A stretch of DNA of 64,000 nucleotides. Source: CAVONV01 sp963697355. Its GTDB lineage: Bacteria > Acidobacteriota > Vicinamibacteria > Marinacidobacterales > DATDRI01. A program made the position numbers and the translations under genes. Numbering within the stretch: the first letter of the stretch is position 1; every line of letters begins with the position of its first letter. Below are positions 34,822-43,675 of this stretch, in pieces. The stretch lies in assembly GCA_963697355.1 (NCBI GenBank), contig CAVONV010000011.1:1-64000 (forward strand), given 5' to 3'. The notes beneath the pieces were generated by a model. The model saw only the letters and a list, made by a program, of their open reading frames with translations. It was not told where the DNA came from and did no database searches.

Positions 34822-35763
34822 CTAGCCCTTTTTGCGCTTGGCGGACGCCCGTTGCGAGATCAAGTCGAAATCGAAGGTGATGATGGCAGCGGCTTCCACA
34901 GGTTGTCCATCCTTGAGAGCAGGCTTCCAACGCCATTGGTTTGCGGCCGCAACCGCCGCATCCACACATCCGTGAGGAAGGGATTTCAACACTCTGAGAA
35001 CCGTAGTGGAACCATCGATCTTGACCAGGACTTGCACAATCAACTCGCCTCGAACGGAATGCTCAATGGCCTGGGCAGGATAATTGGGTTCCACTTCTTC
35101 GACGAGTACGGGCTCTATATCCCAAGCACCTGGCCGGTATTGTCCTCCACCAAAGCCCCCGCCCTCACCCGGGCCAACACCCCAGCCTTTCCCTTCCCCG
35201 ACACCGGTCCCCTCTCCTCCTCCAATGCCGCCTCCCGTACCGGAGCTGGGCTGAGTATCTAATCCACCCATATCGGCGCCTGCCTTAAAGGACAAGCCGG
35301 GCGACGGGACTGCATCCGGTGAAAAGACGGTTCCAAAAAGCATCTCGGTGTCCGTCGGCAAATCGGGGACGTCCAAGTCGTCACCAAACACCAACGGCGG
35401 TAGCTCACGTGGTGCGATAGGCGCTTCTCTCGGCTGGGAAGGCTCTTCGGGTTCAGGCTCCTCGATACGAGCCCGAATATAGGTCGTTCGTTCCCGGCCT
35501 CCGGAGCCCCCACCGCCCCCGCCCCCGCCCGGGCCGGTAGCCCCTTTTTGATAGAACCGGATGAGGATCTCACCAGGATTGATGGGGTCACCAACGAGGG
35601 CTTTTCGCGTAACGGGAAAGGCGAGAAGCAGAAAAACGGTCAGATGGACCAAAACGGAGACAGTGACGGGCTTCTTCTTTTCGCGCCATTGACCGCCCTT
35701 CCTGACGAGGTCGAGGTTGATGAAATCCTCGGGCCGCCGGGGTCGGTTGACTTCATCCGTCAT
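34822..35763 (-). CDS. TonB family protein with glycine-rich linker
   Basis: 313 residues: short cytoplasmic N-terminus, one transmembrane helix (VTVSVLVHLTVFLLLAFPV), a Pro/Glu then Gly-rich periplasmic linker with a GPGGGGGGGGSGG run and a second GTGGGIGGGEGTG block, and a C-terminal TonB domain with the YPAQAIEHSVRGELIVQVLV signature and NQWRWKPALKDGQPV. It probably energises outer-membrane receptors such as the one at 39.5-42.4 kb. It lies eight bases upstream of hpt on the same strand but is functionally separate. Confidence 0.88.
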   Translation of the reverse strand: MTDEVNRPRRPEDFINLDLVRKGGQWREKKKPVTVSVLVHLTVFLLLAFPVTRKALVGDPINPGEILIRFYQKGATGPGGGGGGGGSGGRERTTYIRARIEEPEPEEPSQPREAPIAPRELPPLVFGDDLDVPDLPTDTEMLFGTVFSPDAVPSPGLSFKAGADMGGLDTQPSSGTGGGIGGGEGTGVGEGKGWGVGPGEGGGFGGGQYRPGAWDIEPVLVEEVEPNYPAQAIEHSVRGELIVQVLVKIDGSTTVLRVLKSLPHGCVDAAVAAANQWRWKPALKDGQPVEAAAIITFDFDLISQRASAKRKKG

Positions 35764-35905
35764 GATCGACCCATGTTAGCACGACGAAACAGGGGTTTGC
35801 CGAAATCCGTTCGAGACCATAAGACCGTCATCCCGAAGGCTCTAGTGTGATTCGAGACCATGGATGCCGGCTCCAACCCGTGCTACGATCTGCGCTCGCG
35901 AGACC

Positions 35906-37357
35906 ATGAGAATCTTGGCCGTTTCTACCGCGTTACTCCTCAGCACCGCTTTGCTTTCCGGTTGGGATGCGCCGCAGTCCACTCCAACCGACGATCTCGC
36001 CAACCTATTGGTGCAGGCAAGCAAGGCATTGGAAAACAAAGACTTGGAGTCGGCATCCCGGGATTTCGAGAAGGCGTCTCAGATGGCTCCCGACAGCTAC
36101 ATCCCTGTCCTCGGGCTCAGCGACGTTCGATTCCAGCAGGGCCGGCTCTTCGAGGCTTTGGAGCTCGGTCGCAAAGCGCAACAACTGGCGCCGGACGCCC
36201 CACAACCGCCAGTTCTCATAGGACGTATCCTGGTACGGATGGGTGCGATCACCCAGGCCCTAGAAACCTACGAGGGAGTGCGGCAGAAACACCCCCAAGA
36301 ACCCGAAGCCTACTTGCTGGCCGCTTTCCTTCTTCGGGAGATCGATCGACGTGATGAAGCGGTCCAAATCCTCGAGCAGGGCTTTCGCCAAGGAGTGGAG
36401 AGGCCCGAGCTCGCTGAAGAGCTCTGTTTCCAGCTAATAACCACCGGAAATCGCGAGCGTGCTCGTGAAGTCGCAGGTAAAGCGCTAGAAATACATCCTG
36501 ACCGCGGCGGATTGAAGCTTGCTCTTGGAATTGCCTTGGCCGCCGAATCTGGGGAACAGCAAAAGGCGATAATTCTCCTCACCGAGGCACTCGAGCAAGG
36601 AGTCCCCGAGCCCGGCCGTGTTCACCTGGAGCTCGGGCAAATCCTTCTCGACCTGGGCAAAACCGAAGAAGCACTTCTTCACCTGCGGGAGGCGGTGCGC
36701 CTGCTTCCGGAACTGCCGGCGGCCCATTATCGATTGGGGAACGCACTGCGTGCCTCCGGTGATCTGGAGGGCGCCAAGAAATCGCTTCAAGACTTTCAGT
36801 CTCTCCAAAAATCACAGGACAAGGAGGAATGGGGCCTGAAGGATGTCGACACCGCCTTCAACCAAGCTCAAGAATTGGCGTTCGAGAACCGACTTCATGA
36901 AGCAATCGCGCAGCTCAATGAAGTTCTCGAGGTGCATCCCGGCCACTCCCGCGCCCACGCTTTACGGTCCAAGGTTCTCTCTTCGATGGGCCGCTTCGAT
37001 GAAGCTCTCGAGAGTGCGACCCGAGCACGTGAGCTAGCTCCTCAGATGGTGGAAAATCACTATCTCGAGGCCTTGTTGCTCGTACAAACAGGCGAGTACT
37101 CTTCCGCAAATGAAGTCCTGCCAAGGATACTGGCTCTCGACCCGAACCTACCCGAAGCGTATGAGCTCCAGGGTGTAATCGCAGCCAACGAGAACAAGAA
37201 TGAAGAAGCTGTCAAGCAATTCGAGCGCGCTTTGGAGCTGGGAGCCGACACCGCCATATTGCATCTAAACCTCGCCCAGGCACTTCGGAAACTCGGCCGA
37301 GACAAAGAGAGCGAGGAGCACATGGAAGCTTATCGCAAGTTCAGTAGGACGAAGTAG
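35906..37357 (+). CDS. Exported TPR-repeat protein
   Basis: 483 residues from the ATG at 35906, which gives a signal peptide (MRILAVSTALLLSTALLSGW); an in-frame ATG at 35864 would bury it. The rest is about ten tetratricopeptide units (for example DLESASRDFEKASQMAPDSY, GKTEEALLHLREAVRLLPEL, GRFDEALESATRARELAPQM, NKNEEAVKQFERALELGADT). No catalytic domain is present. Such proteins scaffold periplasmic or secreted complexes. The CRTAC1-type gene 270 bases downstream commonly accompanies TPR proteins in Acidobacteria and Planctomycetes. Confidence 0.87.
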   Translation: MRILAVSTALLLSTALLSGWDAPQSTPTDDLANLLVQASKALENKDLESASRDFEKASQMAPDSYIPVLGLSDVRFQQGRLFEALELGRKAQQLAPDAPQPPVLIGRILVRMGAITQALETYEGVRQKHPQEPEAYLLAAFLLREIDRRDEAVQILEQGFRQGVERPELAEELCFQLITTGNRERAREVAGKALEIHPDRGGLKLALGIALAAESGEQQKAIILLTEALEQGVPEPGRVHLELGQILLDLGKTEEALLHLREAVRLLPELPAAHYRLGNALRASGDLEGAKKSLQDFQSLQKSQDKEEWGLKDVDTAFNQAQELAFENRLHEAIAQLNEVLEVHPGHSRAHALRSKVLSSMGRFDEALESATRARELAPQMVENHYLEALLLVQTGEYSSANEVLPRILALDPNLPEAYELQGVIAANENKNEEAVKQFERALELGADTAILHLNLAQALRKLGRDKESEEHMEAYRKFSRTK

Positions 37358-37377
37358 TCCGTAGCCAACGGTCTTTG

Positions 37378-37627
37378 CTGGGCAGTCAAGCAGTCGAGCA
37401 GTCAGCAGTCGGTTGCGCAAACAGAAGCCCGCAGTCAGAATGCAGGCCTGGCTGTGCCGGACAATGTAGTAGCCAGTAAGCCGTGAGCGGTAGGCGGTGG
37501 GCAGTAATCAGTGATCATTGACCAGTGACCAGTGACTCGGTAATCAGTAACCAGTAGTGAGAGATCAGAGCATGACCAGTGACCGGTGGCCAGTGGTCAT
37601 GAAGAAGAGAGTGGCCAGTAACCCGTA
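37378..37627. repeat. CAGTGACCAGTG mosaic spacer
   Basis: About 250 bases built almost wholly from variants of GCAGTCA, CCAGTGA and TCAGTAA: AGCAGTCGAGCAGTCAGCAG, TGACCAGTGACCAGTGAC and GTGACCGGTGGCCAGTGG. It runs to the start codon of the CRTAC1-type gene. No reading frame or promoter is obvious. Confidence 0.75.
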
Positions 37628-39316
37628 ATGATTGATTTCTTCTACTTCGCGTCTTTGCGTCTCTGCGCCTTTGCGTTGTTTTCTTCTGCTGCGCTCTTTG
37701 TGACCTCTCCGGCCCAGGAAAAAAGATTCGTGGAGCGTTCGGAGGAGCTCGGGTTCGACTTCGTACACGACAACTTTAGTGGCGGTGAGAGGTACATGGT
37801 CGAGACCTTTGGCTCCGGAATCGTCGTCTTCGATGCCAACGGCGACGGATTGCTCGACATCTATTGCATGCAAGGAGCGCCGAAAGACTCCGTGCCGAAC
37901 TCGAAGCCTAATCAACTCTTCCTCCAGCAGGTGGATGGTCGGTTCCGAGACGCCACCGCTGAGTCGGGACTTGGAGACACCGGGTATGGGATGGGGGCCA
38001 CTTATGGAGACATCGACCGCGATGGTGATCTCGATCTTTATGTCGCCAACTTCCGAGGCAATCGACTCTACCGAAACCGTGGTGACGGCACCTTCGATGA
38101 CATCACCGAAGAGGCGGGCGTAAGCGGTGCATGCTGGAGTACCAGCACCGGCTTTTTCGATACGGACAACGACGGAGACTTGGACCTCTATGTGGTCAAC
38201 TACGTGGACTTCGACTACGGCAATCACAAGTGGTGCGGCGACTCGGTCAAGAAGATCCGCGCCTACTGCCATCCGGATGTGTACAACGGCATACCCGACA
38301 CCATCTATGTCAACGACGGAACGGGCAAGTTCACCGCAGCGGGCCCCGAGACGGGAATTCCCCAAGACACCGACGGCAAAGGGCTCGGCTTGACCTTCGG
38401 CGACCTAGACAACGACGGTCGAGGCGACGTCTATGTGGCCAACGATTCCACCATGAACTACCTGCTCTTAGGTCAAGGCAACGGGCGTTTCATGGAATCA
38501 GCGCTCATGACGGGGACCGGCTACAACGGCTCCGGTACCCCGGAGGCCAGCATGGGCGCCGACATCGGCGATCTCGATGGAGACGGCCGACTCGAGATTT
38601 TCATCACGCATTTGGACTTCGAGACCAATACCTTGTACCGCAACTCAGAGATGGGGATGTTCAGCGACTATACGGATGCAGCCGGTCTCGGAGCGCCGTC
38701 CCTCATATGGGTAGGATTCGGGACGATCTTCATCGACCACGATCACGACACCGATCTCGATATCTTCATTACCAACGGCCACATCATCGACAATATCGAG
38801 CAACTCAATCCTGACACAACCTATCGACAACCATCCCAGCTTTTCGACAACAAGGGGGATGGGCATTTCGTGGAAATATCCGACGCCTTGGATCTGCCCA
38901 AAGATCTCGTCGGTCGGGGAGCCGCTACCGGCGATTTCGACAAGGACGGAGATCTCGATATCGCCTTCGTTCAGAACAACGGCGCAGCCAAAATCCTCTT
39001 CAACGTCATGGAGGACAAAGGACACTCCTTAGCGGTCGTTCTCCAGGGAACGAAGAGCAATCCTCAGGGGTATGGTGCGAGGCTCGAGCTAAGCGTCGGA
39101 GGGAAACGTCAGGTTCGCGACGCGCGTAGCGCCATGAGCTACCAGTCACAAAGCTCTTTGGAGATTTTTTTTGGATTAGGCACAGCCGGTGAGGCAGACG
39201 AGCTCGTCGTGAAATGGCCTTCCGGCCAGGTCGACAGCTACGGCCCCTTGAAAGCTGGATTTCTGTACGTAGTGACAGAAGGCGAGCAGAAGCCCGAAGC
39301 CACGCCGTTTAAGTAG
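37628..39316 (+). CDS. CRTAC1-type FG-GAP/VCBS and ASPIC-UnbV secreted protein
   Basis: 562 residues. A signal peptide (to about ...VTSPAQE) precedes repeated calcium-binding FG-GAP/VCBS blades with DxDxDGxxD loops: DANGDGLLDIY, DIDRDGDLDLY, DTDNDGDLDLY, DLDNDGRGDVY, DLDGDGRLEIF, DHDHDTDLDIF and DFDKDGDLDIA, forming a seven-bladed propeller. A C-terminal ASPIC/UnbV domain follows (QGYGARLELSVGGKRQVRDA, VVKWPSGQVDSY). These proteins are secreted and probably adhesive or carbohydrate-binding. The signal peptide is encoded by a GCGTCTTTGCG repeat, which is unusual. Confidence 0.9.
   Translation: MIDFFYFASLRLCAFALFSSAALFVTSPAQEKRFVERSEELGFDFVHDNFSGGERYMVETFGSGIVVFDANGDGLLDIYCMQGAPKDSVPNSKPNQLFLQQVDGRFRDATAESGLGDTGYGMGATYGDIDRDGDLDLYVANFRGNRLYRNRGDGTFDDITEEAGVSGACWSTSTGFFDTDNDGDLDLYVVNYVDFDYGNHKWCGDSVKKIRAYCHPDVYNGIPDTIYVNDGTGKFTAAGPETGIPQDTDGKGLGLTFGDLDNDGRGDVYVANDSTMNYLLLGQGNGRFMESALMTGTGYNGSGTPEASMGADIGDLDGDGRLEIFITHLDFETNTLYRNSEMGMFSDYTDAAGLGAPSLIWVGFGTIFIDHDHDTDLDIFITNGHIIDNIEQLNPDTTYRQPSQLFDNKGDGHFVEISDALDLPKDLVGRGAATGDFDKDGDLDIAFVQNNGAAKILFNVMEDKGHSLAVVLQGTKSNPQGYGARLELSVGGKRQVRDARSAMSYQSQSSLEIFFGLGTAGEADELVVKWPSGQVDSYGPLKAGFLYVVTEGEQKPEATPFK
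37645..37677. repeat. CTTCGCGTCTTTGCG repeat inside a signal-peptide coding region
   Basis: CTTCGCGTCTTTGCGTCTC followed by TGCGCCTTTGCGTT: four near-copies of an 8-9-base word. It encodes residues 7-17 of the downstream protein (ASLRLCAFAL). Similar words are common in intergenic repeats of other genomes, so the coding use is notable. Confidence 0.6.
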
Positions 39317-39334
39317 AGAGAGTTCAATATCGTA

Positions 39335-39413
39335 TAAAGGAGAAAGAATAAAGCAGGAAGTAGATAAGACTGTCTACTTCTTCATTTACTACTTTCTCCT
39401 TCCTACTTCCTCC
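39335..39413. repeat. GGAGAAAG family copy
   Basis: Left half AAAGGAGAAAGAATAAAGC then AGGAAGTAG (39336-39364); right half ACTACTTTCTCCTTCCTACT (39388-39407). The halves are inverted relative to each other, so the transcript could fold into a long stem. It lies between the convergent CRTAC1-type and receptor genes. Confidence 0.75.
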
Positions 39414-39418
39414 CAAAC

Positions 39419-39452
39419 AAAAAAGGGAGGAGATCCTCTCAGAGCTCCTCCC
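39419..39452 (-). terminator. Rho-independent terminator of the TonB-dependent receptor gene
   Basis: On the minus strand GGGAGGAG pairs with CTCCTCCC around a 12-base loop, followed directly by six T residues, 22 bases after the receptor stop codon. The 8-base GC-rich stem plus T-tract is the clearest intrinsic terminator in the window. Confidence 0.8.
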
Positions 39453-39473
39453 AGAAAAACACGTATTATCTAC

Positions 39474-42398
39474 TTAGTACTGTACCCGCACTCCTATTTG
39501 AAACTGCCGCTGGCTTCCGAACGCCGGTGTGGTTGAGTCGGCGAGACCGAACTCGGGATCCACGACCGGGCTTCCTGGCGCCACGTAGTAGTCTCCTGTG
39601 CCGGACACTCTGAAGTTACCCCAGTTGAACAAGTTGAAGATCTCAAAGATGGCTTCGATGCGCGCGCGTCCCACGTCGAAGAATTTGTTGACCCTAAAGT
39701 CGACGTTCTTGTAGCTCGGCCCACGGTAACCGTTTCTCTCCGCCAAGCTGCCGCCGATATTGGCGCGGGCCCGAAGCGTCGTGGTCGGGTGGTTAACGAG
39801 GCGCGTATTCGGGTCCAGAGCGGTAAATACCGAACCAGACTGGAACGTGCCGATGCCACTCACCATAATCTCGAGGGGCAGAGTGTACAGTCCACTAAAC
39901 AGGAAGCGATGCCGCGTATCCCGCTCCGAGAGCCCGAAATCGTAATCGGGATCCAGATAATTCGTCAGCGTGATGCTGGTCGCGCTCCGCTCGTTGCTAT
40001 CGTTATCCCGGTCGCGGCCAATGGTGTAGTGCGCGTTGAACTGATACCCGCGCGAGTACCGCTTCGTTATTTTGAACGTCCCGGCAATGAAGTCCGAACG
40101 AGAGATGTCGTTCCGCGTGCCAATGTTGAGGTAGGTGTCGTCGGGACGGCCGCTGGGGTAGACGTATTGGCCGAGCTCGTTCAAAGTAGGATCGAACACG
40201 TTGATGTCATAGCTCGACTGGAGGTTACCGCTCTTCGCGTACACCAGATCGAAAGCTGCGGCCCAATCAGGGGCCACTTCACGCTCGTAGCCCAGATTCA
40301 TTCGCCACGTCTGAGCATCCTGAAAATCAGGGTCGACGATTCCCACAGCCGGCTTCAACCCCGACGGCGGGTTCGCGTGGTCGATGTCCTCTCCGAGAGG
40401 CACGTGCCCAGGTTGACCGGGCGACACGACGACGCGGCCATAATTGGGGGGTAAGCCGTTCGACTGGACCACATCGAAGAAAATGAGGGTCGGCGTACGA
40501 TCGTGGAAGAGTCCGAAGCCGCCTCGGAGAACCGATTTACCGGCCTCATCGATGGAGTAGGCAAATCCGGCGCGCGGCGCCCAGTTGTTCAAGTCGTCCG
40601 GAATCTCACGACCTTCCTCGAAGGCATGCTCGATACCGCTCGGATTGAAGGTCCCGTCCCACCGCAATCCGTAGTTGATGGTTAGCCTTTCGTTGAGCCG
40701 CCAGCTATCCTGAGCAAACAAGCCGAAAATCGTCTGCTTCGCTTGGAAATTAACGGCAGGTGGAGGTGCGCTATCGCCAAAAAAGATACGAACTCGACGG
40801 TCGGTGTTGGCCAGGAAGGTGTCGATGGTACTGAAGTCGTACCGCCCGTCGTAGCTACCGGCAAAGAACTCACTCAAGTCGTCGATCTGGATGTCAGCTC
40901 CGAACTTCAGGTCGTGGTTCCCGAAGCTGTAAGAGATGTTGTCCTGAATCTGAAACTTCTTCTCCCTAACGAAAATAGGTAGGAAGTCCGGCTTACCGAA
41001 ATCTTCGAACTGCGGCGTTTCAATCCGGAAATTGGCGACGATGTCCCCAGAATCCAGATTCGAGAGACGATCGAGGTTGTCGTTGGCATACTGGAACCGG
41101 AACTCGTTGACCATGTTCGTGCCGATGAGCGAAATCACCGACGCCACTACGGAGTTGGTGGTCTCCGTTTTGAGCGACTCCTCGGATTTCCGGTCACTCT
41201 TTCGCTCGTAGTCGGTGTAGTTGTAGCGAAACGAAAGTGAGTGCCGTTCATTGAACTGATGGTTGACCTTTCCAAAAAGGACGGTGTTCTTGATTCCCCT
41301 CGTGAATCGGCCAGTGGCGGTTCGACCTAGAACCGGATCCGGTGCCGCAATCCCGTCACTGTTGGGCTCGTATCCACTGAGGAGACTCGGGAACCTGGAG
41401 AGCACCGCGTCATATTGCCCGCGGCCGACGATGTCGTCGAGAAAGGGATCGGTCCGACTGATGCCATCGTAAGCGGCGAAGAAGTGCGTCTTGTCGGAAA
41501 CGATAGGTCCCCCGATGGACACTCCCCAGTTGTAACGCTTGAACTCGTTGGCCGGGATACTCTCGGTGTTACCTCGCGAAATCTGGAGAGGCGTCTGCTT
41601 GAGATCGGCGGTCATGGAGTCGTTGCGGAAAAGCATGAACGCGTTCCCTTTGAAGGTGTTGGTTCCCGACTTGGTGATCACGTTGAGGTAGCCACCGCCG
41701 TTTCTACCGTACTCGGGAGCGTAGCCGCTGCCGACGACCTGGAACTCCTCGACGGTGTCCTGAGCAATGACCACACCGTCGTTCTCGGAGGCTTCACCAC
41801 CGCGGCCGTAACCGAAGAAAGCGCTCTTGCTTTCCGTTCCGTCGATTTTGATGCCGGAGCTGACGCCCTTTTGACCCGAGAGCGAGATTCCACCGCGTAT
41901 CGTATCGGTTCTCACCGTCGGCTGCAGCAGAGCGAAGTCGGCAAAATCCCGTCCCGCGATGGGCAGGTTCATGATCTCTTCCTCGCTCACGTAGGCAGCA
42001 GTGCTCGATCGGCTGAGTTCGACGACCGGAGACTCCGCAGTGACGGTGATCGTCTCCTCGACCGAAGCTACGCCCATGGTGACATCGATGTCGATCGTCT
42101 GACCCACCAGAAGAATGATGTTCTCTCTTCTGATGGTCTGGAATCCGGACAGGGCAGCGGTCAACTGATAATTACCCGGCTGCAATGCGGGAGAGGTGTA
42201 CCACCCGAGCCCGTCTGTGACGACGTTACGTATGACACCGGTGTCGACGTTACGAATCTCGACGGTTACGCCAGGCAACACTCCGCCGGTCTCGTCCTTG
42301 ATGTAGCCCTGCAACGTCGCCAAGTTCTGCGCTTCTGCAACACCAGTAGCGAACAGTACCAGGCAGCACAAGACGGCCAATATTCTTGGTCGCGTCAT
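39474..42398 (-). CDS. TonB-dependent receptor, Oar-like
   Basis: Outer-membrane transporter of 974 residues. Signal peptide ending VAEAQ; a CarboxypepD-regulatory-like domain (LQGYIKDETGGVLPGVTVEI, ~residues 28-105); a plug domain (EEIMNLPIAGRDFADFALLQ; GYGRGGEASENDG); and a beta barrel ending FQIGVRVQY with the C-terminal aromatic residue. Oar-like receptors with this N-terminus are greatly expanded in Acidobacteria and usually import oligosaccharides or peptides. No SusD partner is visible. It has a candidate promoter at 42.56 kb and a strong terminator. Confidence 0.92.
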   Translation of the reverse strand: MTRPRILAVLCCLVLFATGVAEAQNLATLQGYIKDETGGVLPGVTVEIRNVDTGVIRNVVTDGLGWYTSPALQPGNYQLTAALSGFQTIRRENIILLVGQTIDIDVTMGVASVEETITVTAESPVVELSRSSTAAYVSEEEIMNLPIAGRDFADFALLQPTVRTDTIRGGISLSGQKGVSSGIKIDGTESKSAFFGYGRGGEASENDGVVIAQDTVEEFQVVGSGYAPEYGRNGGGYLNVITKSGTNTFKGNAFMLFRNDSMTADLKQTPLQISRGNTESIPANEFKRYNWGVSIGGPIVSDKTHFFAAYDGISRTDPFLDDIVGRGQYDAVLSRFPSLLSGYEPNSDGIAAPDPVLGRTATGRFTRGIKNTVLFGKVNHQFNERHSLSFRYNYTDYERKSDRKSEESLKTETTNSVVASVISLIGTNMVNEFRFQYANDNLDRLSNLDSGDIVANFRIETPQFEDFGKPDFLPIFVREKKFQIQDNISYSFGNHDLKFGADIQIDDLSEFFAGSYDGRYDFSTIDTFLANTDRRVRIFFGDSAPPPAVNFQAKQTIFGLFAQDSWRLNERLTINYGLRWDGTFNPSGIEHAFEEGREIPDDLNNWAPRAGFAYSIDEAGKSVLRGGFGLFHDRTPTLIFFDVVQSNGLPPNYGRVVVSPGQPGHVPLGEDIDHANPPSGLKPAVGIVDPDFQDAQTWRMNLGYEREVAPDWAAAFDLVYAKSGNLQSSYDINVFDPTLNELGQYVYPSGRPDDTYLNIGTRNDISRSDFIAGTFKITKRYSRGYQFNAHYTIGRDRDNDSNERSATSITLTNYLDPDYDFGLSERDTRHRFLFSGLYTLPLEIMVSGIGTFQSGSVFTALDPNTRLVNHPTTTLRARANIGGSLAERNGYRGPSYKNVDFRVNKFFDVGRARIEAIFEIFNLFNWGNFRVSGTGDYYVAPGSPVVDPEFGLADSTTPAFGSQRQFQIGVRVQY

Positions 42399-42880
42399 AT
42401 CTTCGTACCCTCCTTCTTAAGATTCTTGCGACACGGGTTTCCTCTACACATTCGTTTGCGGGTTTTGGAGTTACCGAACGAGAGAAAGCCCCCGATCCAT
42501 CCGTTGAGCGTTTGCACCATCAAGGTCTAAAAGATGCACCCCGAAAGCGAGCGAAAAGTACCGCCAAACCACGATGTTGTCAAGTGAAAGTCCTTGGATG
42601 TCTCAGCTTTTTAACTGCCCTGTAACATGCATCTAACACGTTTTTTCATTGAGTTTACGCGATGTCGTCATGCTCATATCGGCTAAACTCAAAAGATGAA
42701 TATTTGTAACCTATAGACCTGCATGGATCTACCCTGACACCAATACGTATCACTCTGAAAAGCAATACAAATGTGCCATCCCCATAGGAGTCGAATCGAG
42801 GAAGATTGACAGCTTTGGCCGATTCCGCGTAGACTCGCTCTCAGGTCGCTCGCTTTCCTTTTGTTTTATTGAGTTTAGAA
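42399..42880. other. Divergent regulatory region between receptor gene and rpiB
   Basis: 480 AT-richer bases without a gene. It contains the receptor promoter candidate. ATTGAGTTTA appears twice (42648-42657 and 42867-42876), the second just before the rpiB ATG, which suggests a possible regulatory word. No riboswitch or small RNA was recognised. Confidence 0.45.
42555..42583 (-). promoter_or_regulatory. Candidate promoter for the TonB-dependent receptor
   Basis: Minus strand TTGACA (42578-42583, perfect), 17-base spacer, TACTTT (42555-42560, weak -10). It implies an untranslated leader of about 150 bases, long enough to hold post-transcriptional control, for example by Hfq-dependent small RNAs. 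Confidence 0.4.
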
Positions 42881-43504
42881 ATGGACCGACGCTTCGTTAC
42901 CGCTCAAGACGTCCAATCTCTCCCTGAAGGCTCGATTCTCGACCTCCCGGAAGGAGCCATCCTCACCGATTTGGCCCGGGAGTGGGTCGACAAGAAAAAG
43001 ATCAAAATCGTGTGGGGGCAATCCAAGGTCAACAAAGCTCCCCCAAAGGTGCGGGTCGCGCTGGGCTCGGACCACGGTGGCTTCAACATGAAAGAGGCGC
43101 TCAAGAAGCTACTCGATGAGCTAGGCGCGAGCTACATCGACCATGGCACTCGAAGCACCGAGTCCGTAGACTACCCGGACTTTGCCCATGCAGTCGCCAG
43201 AACGGTTGCACTTGGACAGGCCGAGATCGGGATCATCTTGGATGGTGCCGGAATCGGTTCCGCAATGACGGCGAACAAAGTGCCTGGCATTCGAGCAGCG
43301 GCCTGCACCGATGAAGCAACGGCCCGGAACAGCCGAGAGCACAACGACGCAAACGTGCTCACACTGGGAGCCAAACTCATTTCCACGGAGATCATGGCCG
43401 AGGTGGTAAAGACGTTCCTGACCGCCAGCGTCACCGAGGAACGACATCGCGCCCGAGTGAGGAAAATCGTCGCCATAGAGAAGAAGTATTATCGGCCAGT
43501 CTAA
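42881..43504 (+). CDS. RpiB/LacAB-type sugar-phosphate isomerase with N-terminal extension
   Basis: 207 residues from the ATG at 42881. Residues ~57-207 are an RpiB fold (VRVALGSDHGGFNMKEALKK; ANKVPGIRAAACTD; REHNDANVLTLGAK). The usual catalytic Cys of the CGTGIG motif is Asp121 here (LDGAGIGSAMT), so ribose-5-phosphate isomerase activity is uncertain. The ~50-residue extension (TAQDVQSLPEGSILDLPEGA, then ILTDLAREW) resembles N-terminal segments of EutQ/BMC-associated proteins, as far as I recall. deoC with its own extension follows, so the pair may come from a microcompartment-type pathway. Confidence 0.82.
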   Translation: MDRRFVTAQDVQSLPEGSILDLPEGAILTDLAREWVDKKKIKIVWGQSKVNKAPPKVRVALGSDHGGFNMKEALKKLLDELGASYIDHGTRSTESVDYPDFAHAVARTVALGQAEIGIILDGAGIGSAMTANKVPGIRAAACTDEATARNSREHNDANVLTLGAKLISTEIMAEVVKTFLTASVTEERHRARVRKIVAIEKKYYRPV

Positions 43505-43525
43505 AAGAGACACAAGGTGCGGTTT

Positions 43526-43661
43526 AGAACTCAAGTACTCAAGTACTCGAGAAATCAAGAAATCAGGGATTCAAGAAACTTTGTCACCGTCTTCGACTAA
43601 GCCGATGCTCTACTATTCAATGCATTCTTGAGTTCTTGACTTCTCGAGTTCTTGAGTTCGA
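43526..43661. repeat. Paired inverted ACTCAAGA arrays
   Basis: 43526-43576 reads AGAACTCAAGTACTCAAG then TACTCGAGAAATCAAG; 43625-43659 reads TTCTTGAGTTCTTGACTTC then TCGAGTTCTTGAGTTC, the inverse. The two arms could form a long imperfect stem around ~45 bases. A possible TTG start for deoC (43652) lies inside the second arm. Confidence 0.7.
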
Positions 43662-43675
43662 CACTTGTTGAAATC

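Noticed and set aside
38131..38814. Arg/Gln-rich alternative frame within the FG-GAP gene
   Set aside because: Product of the repetitive DxDGD codons read one base out; the main frame shows clear calcium loops.
41415..42530. 371-residue open frame antisense to the TonB-dependent receptor
   Set aside because: Antisense frame with low-information composition; the receptor reading is complete with signal, plug and barrel.
42869..42880. TTG start for the RpiB-like gene giving four more residues
   Set aside because: ATG at 42881 is a stronger codon and gives a protein beginning at the conserved extension.
43652..43675. TTG start for deoC inside a repeat arm
   Set aside because: The added residues are encoded by CTTGAGTT repeat sequence; ATG at 43676 begins the amphipathic helix directly.
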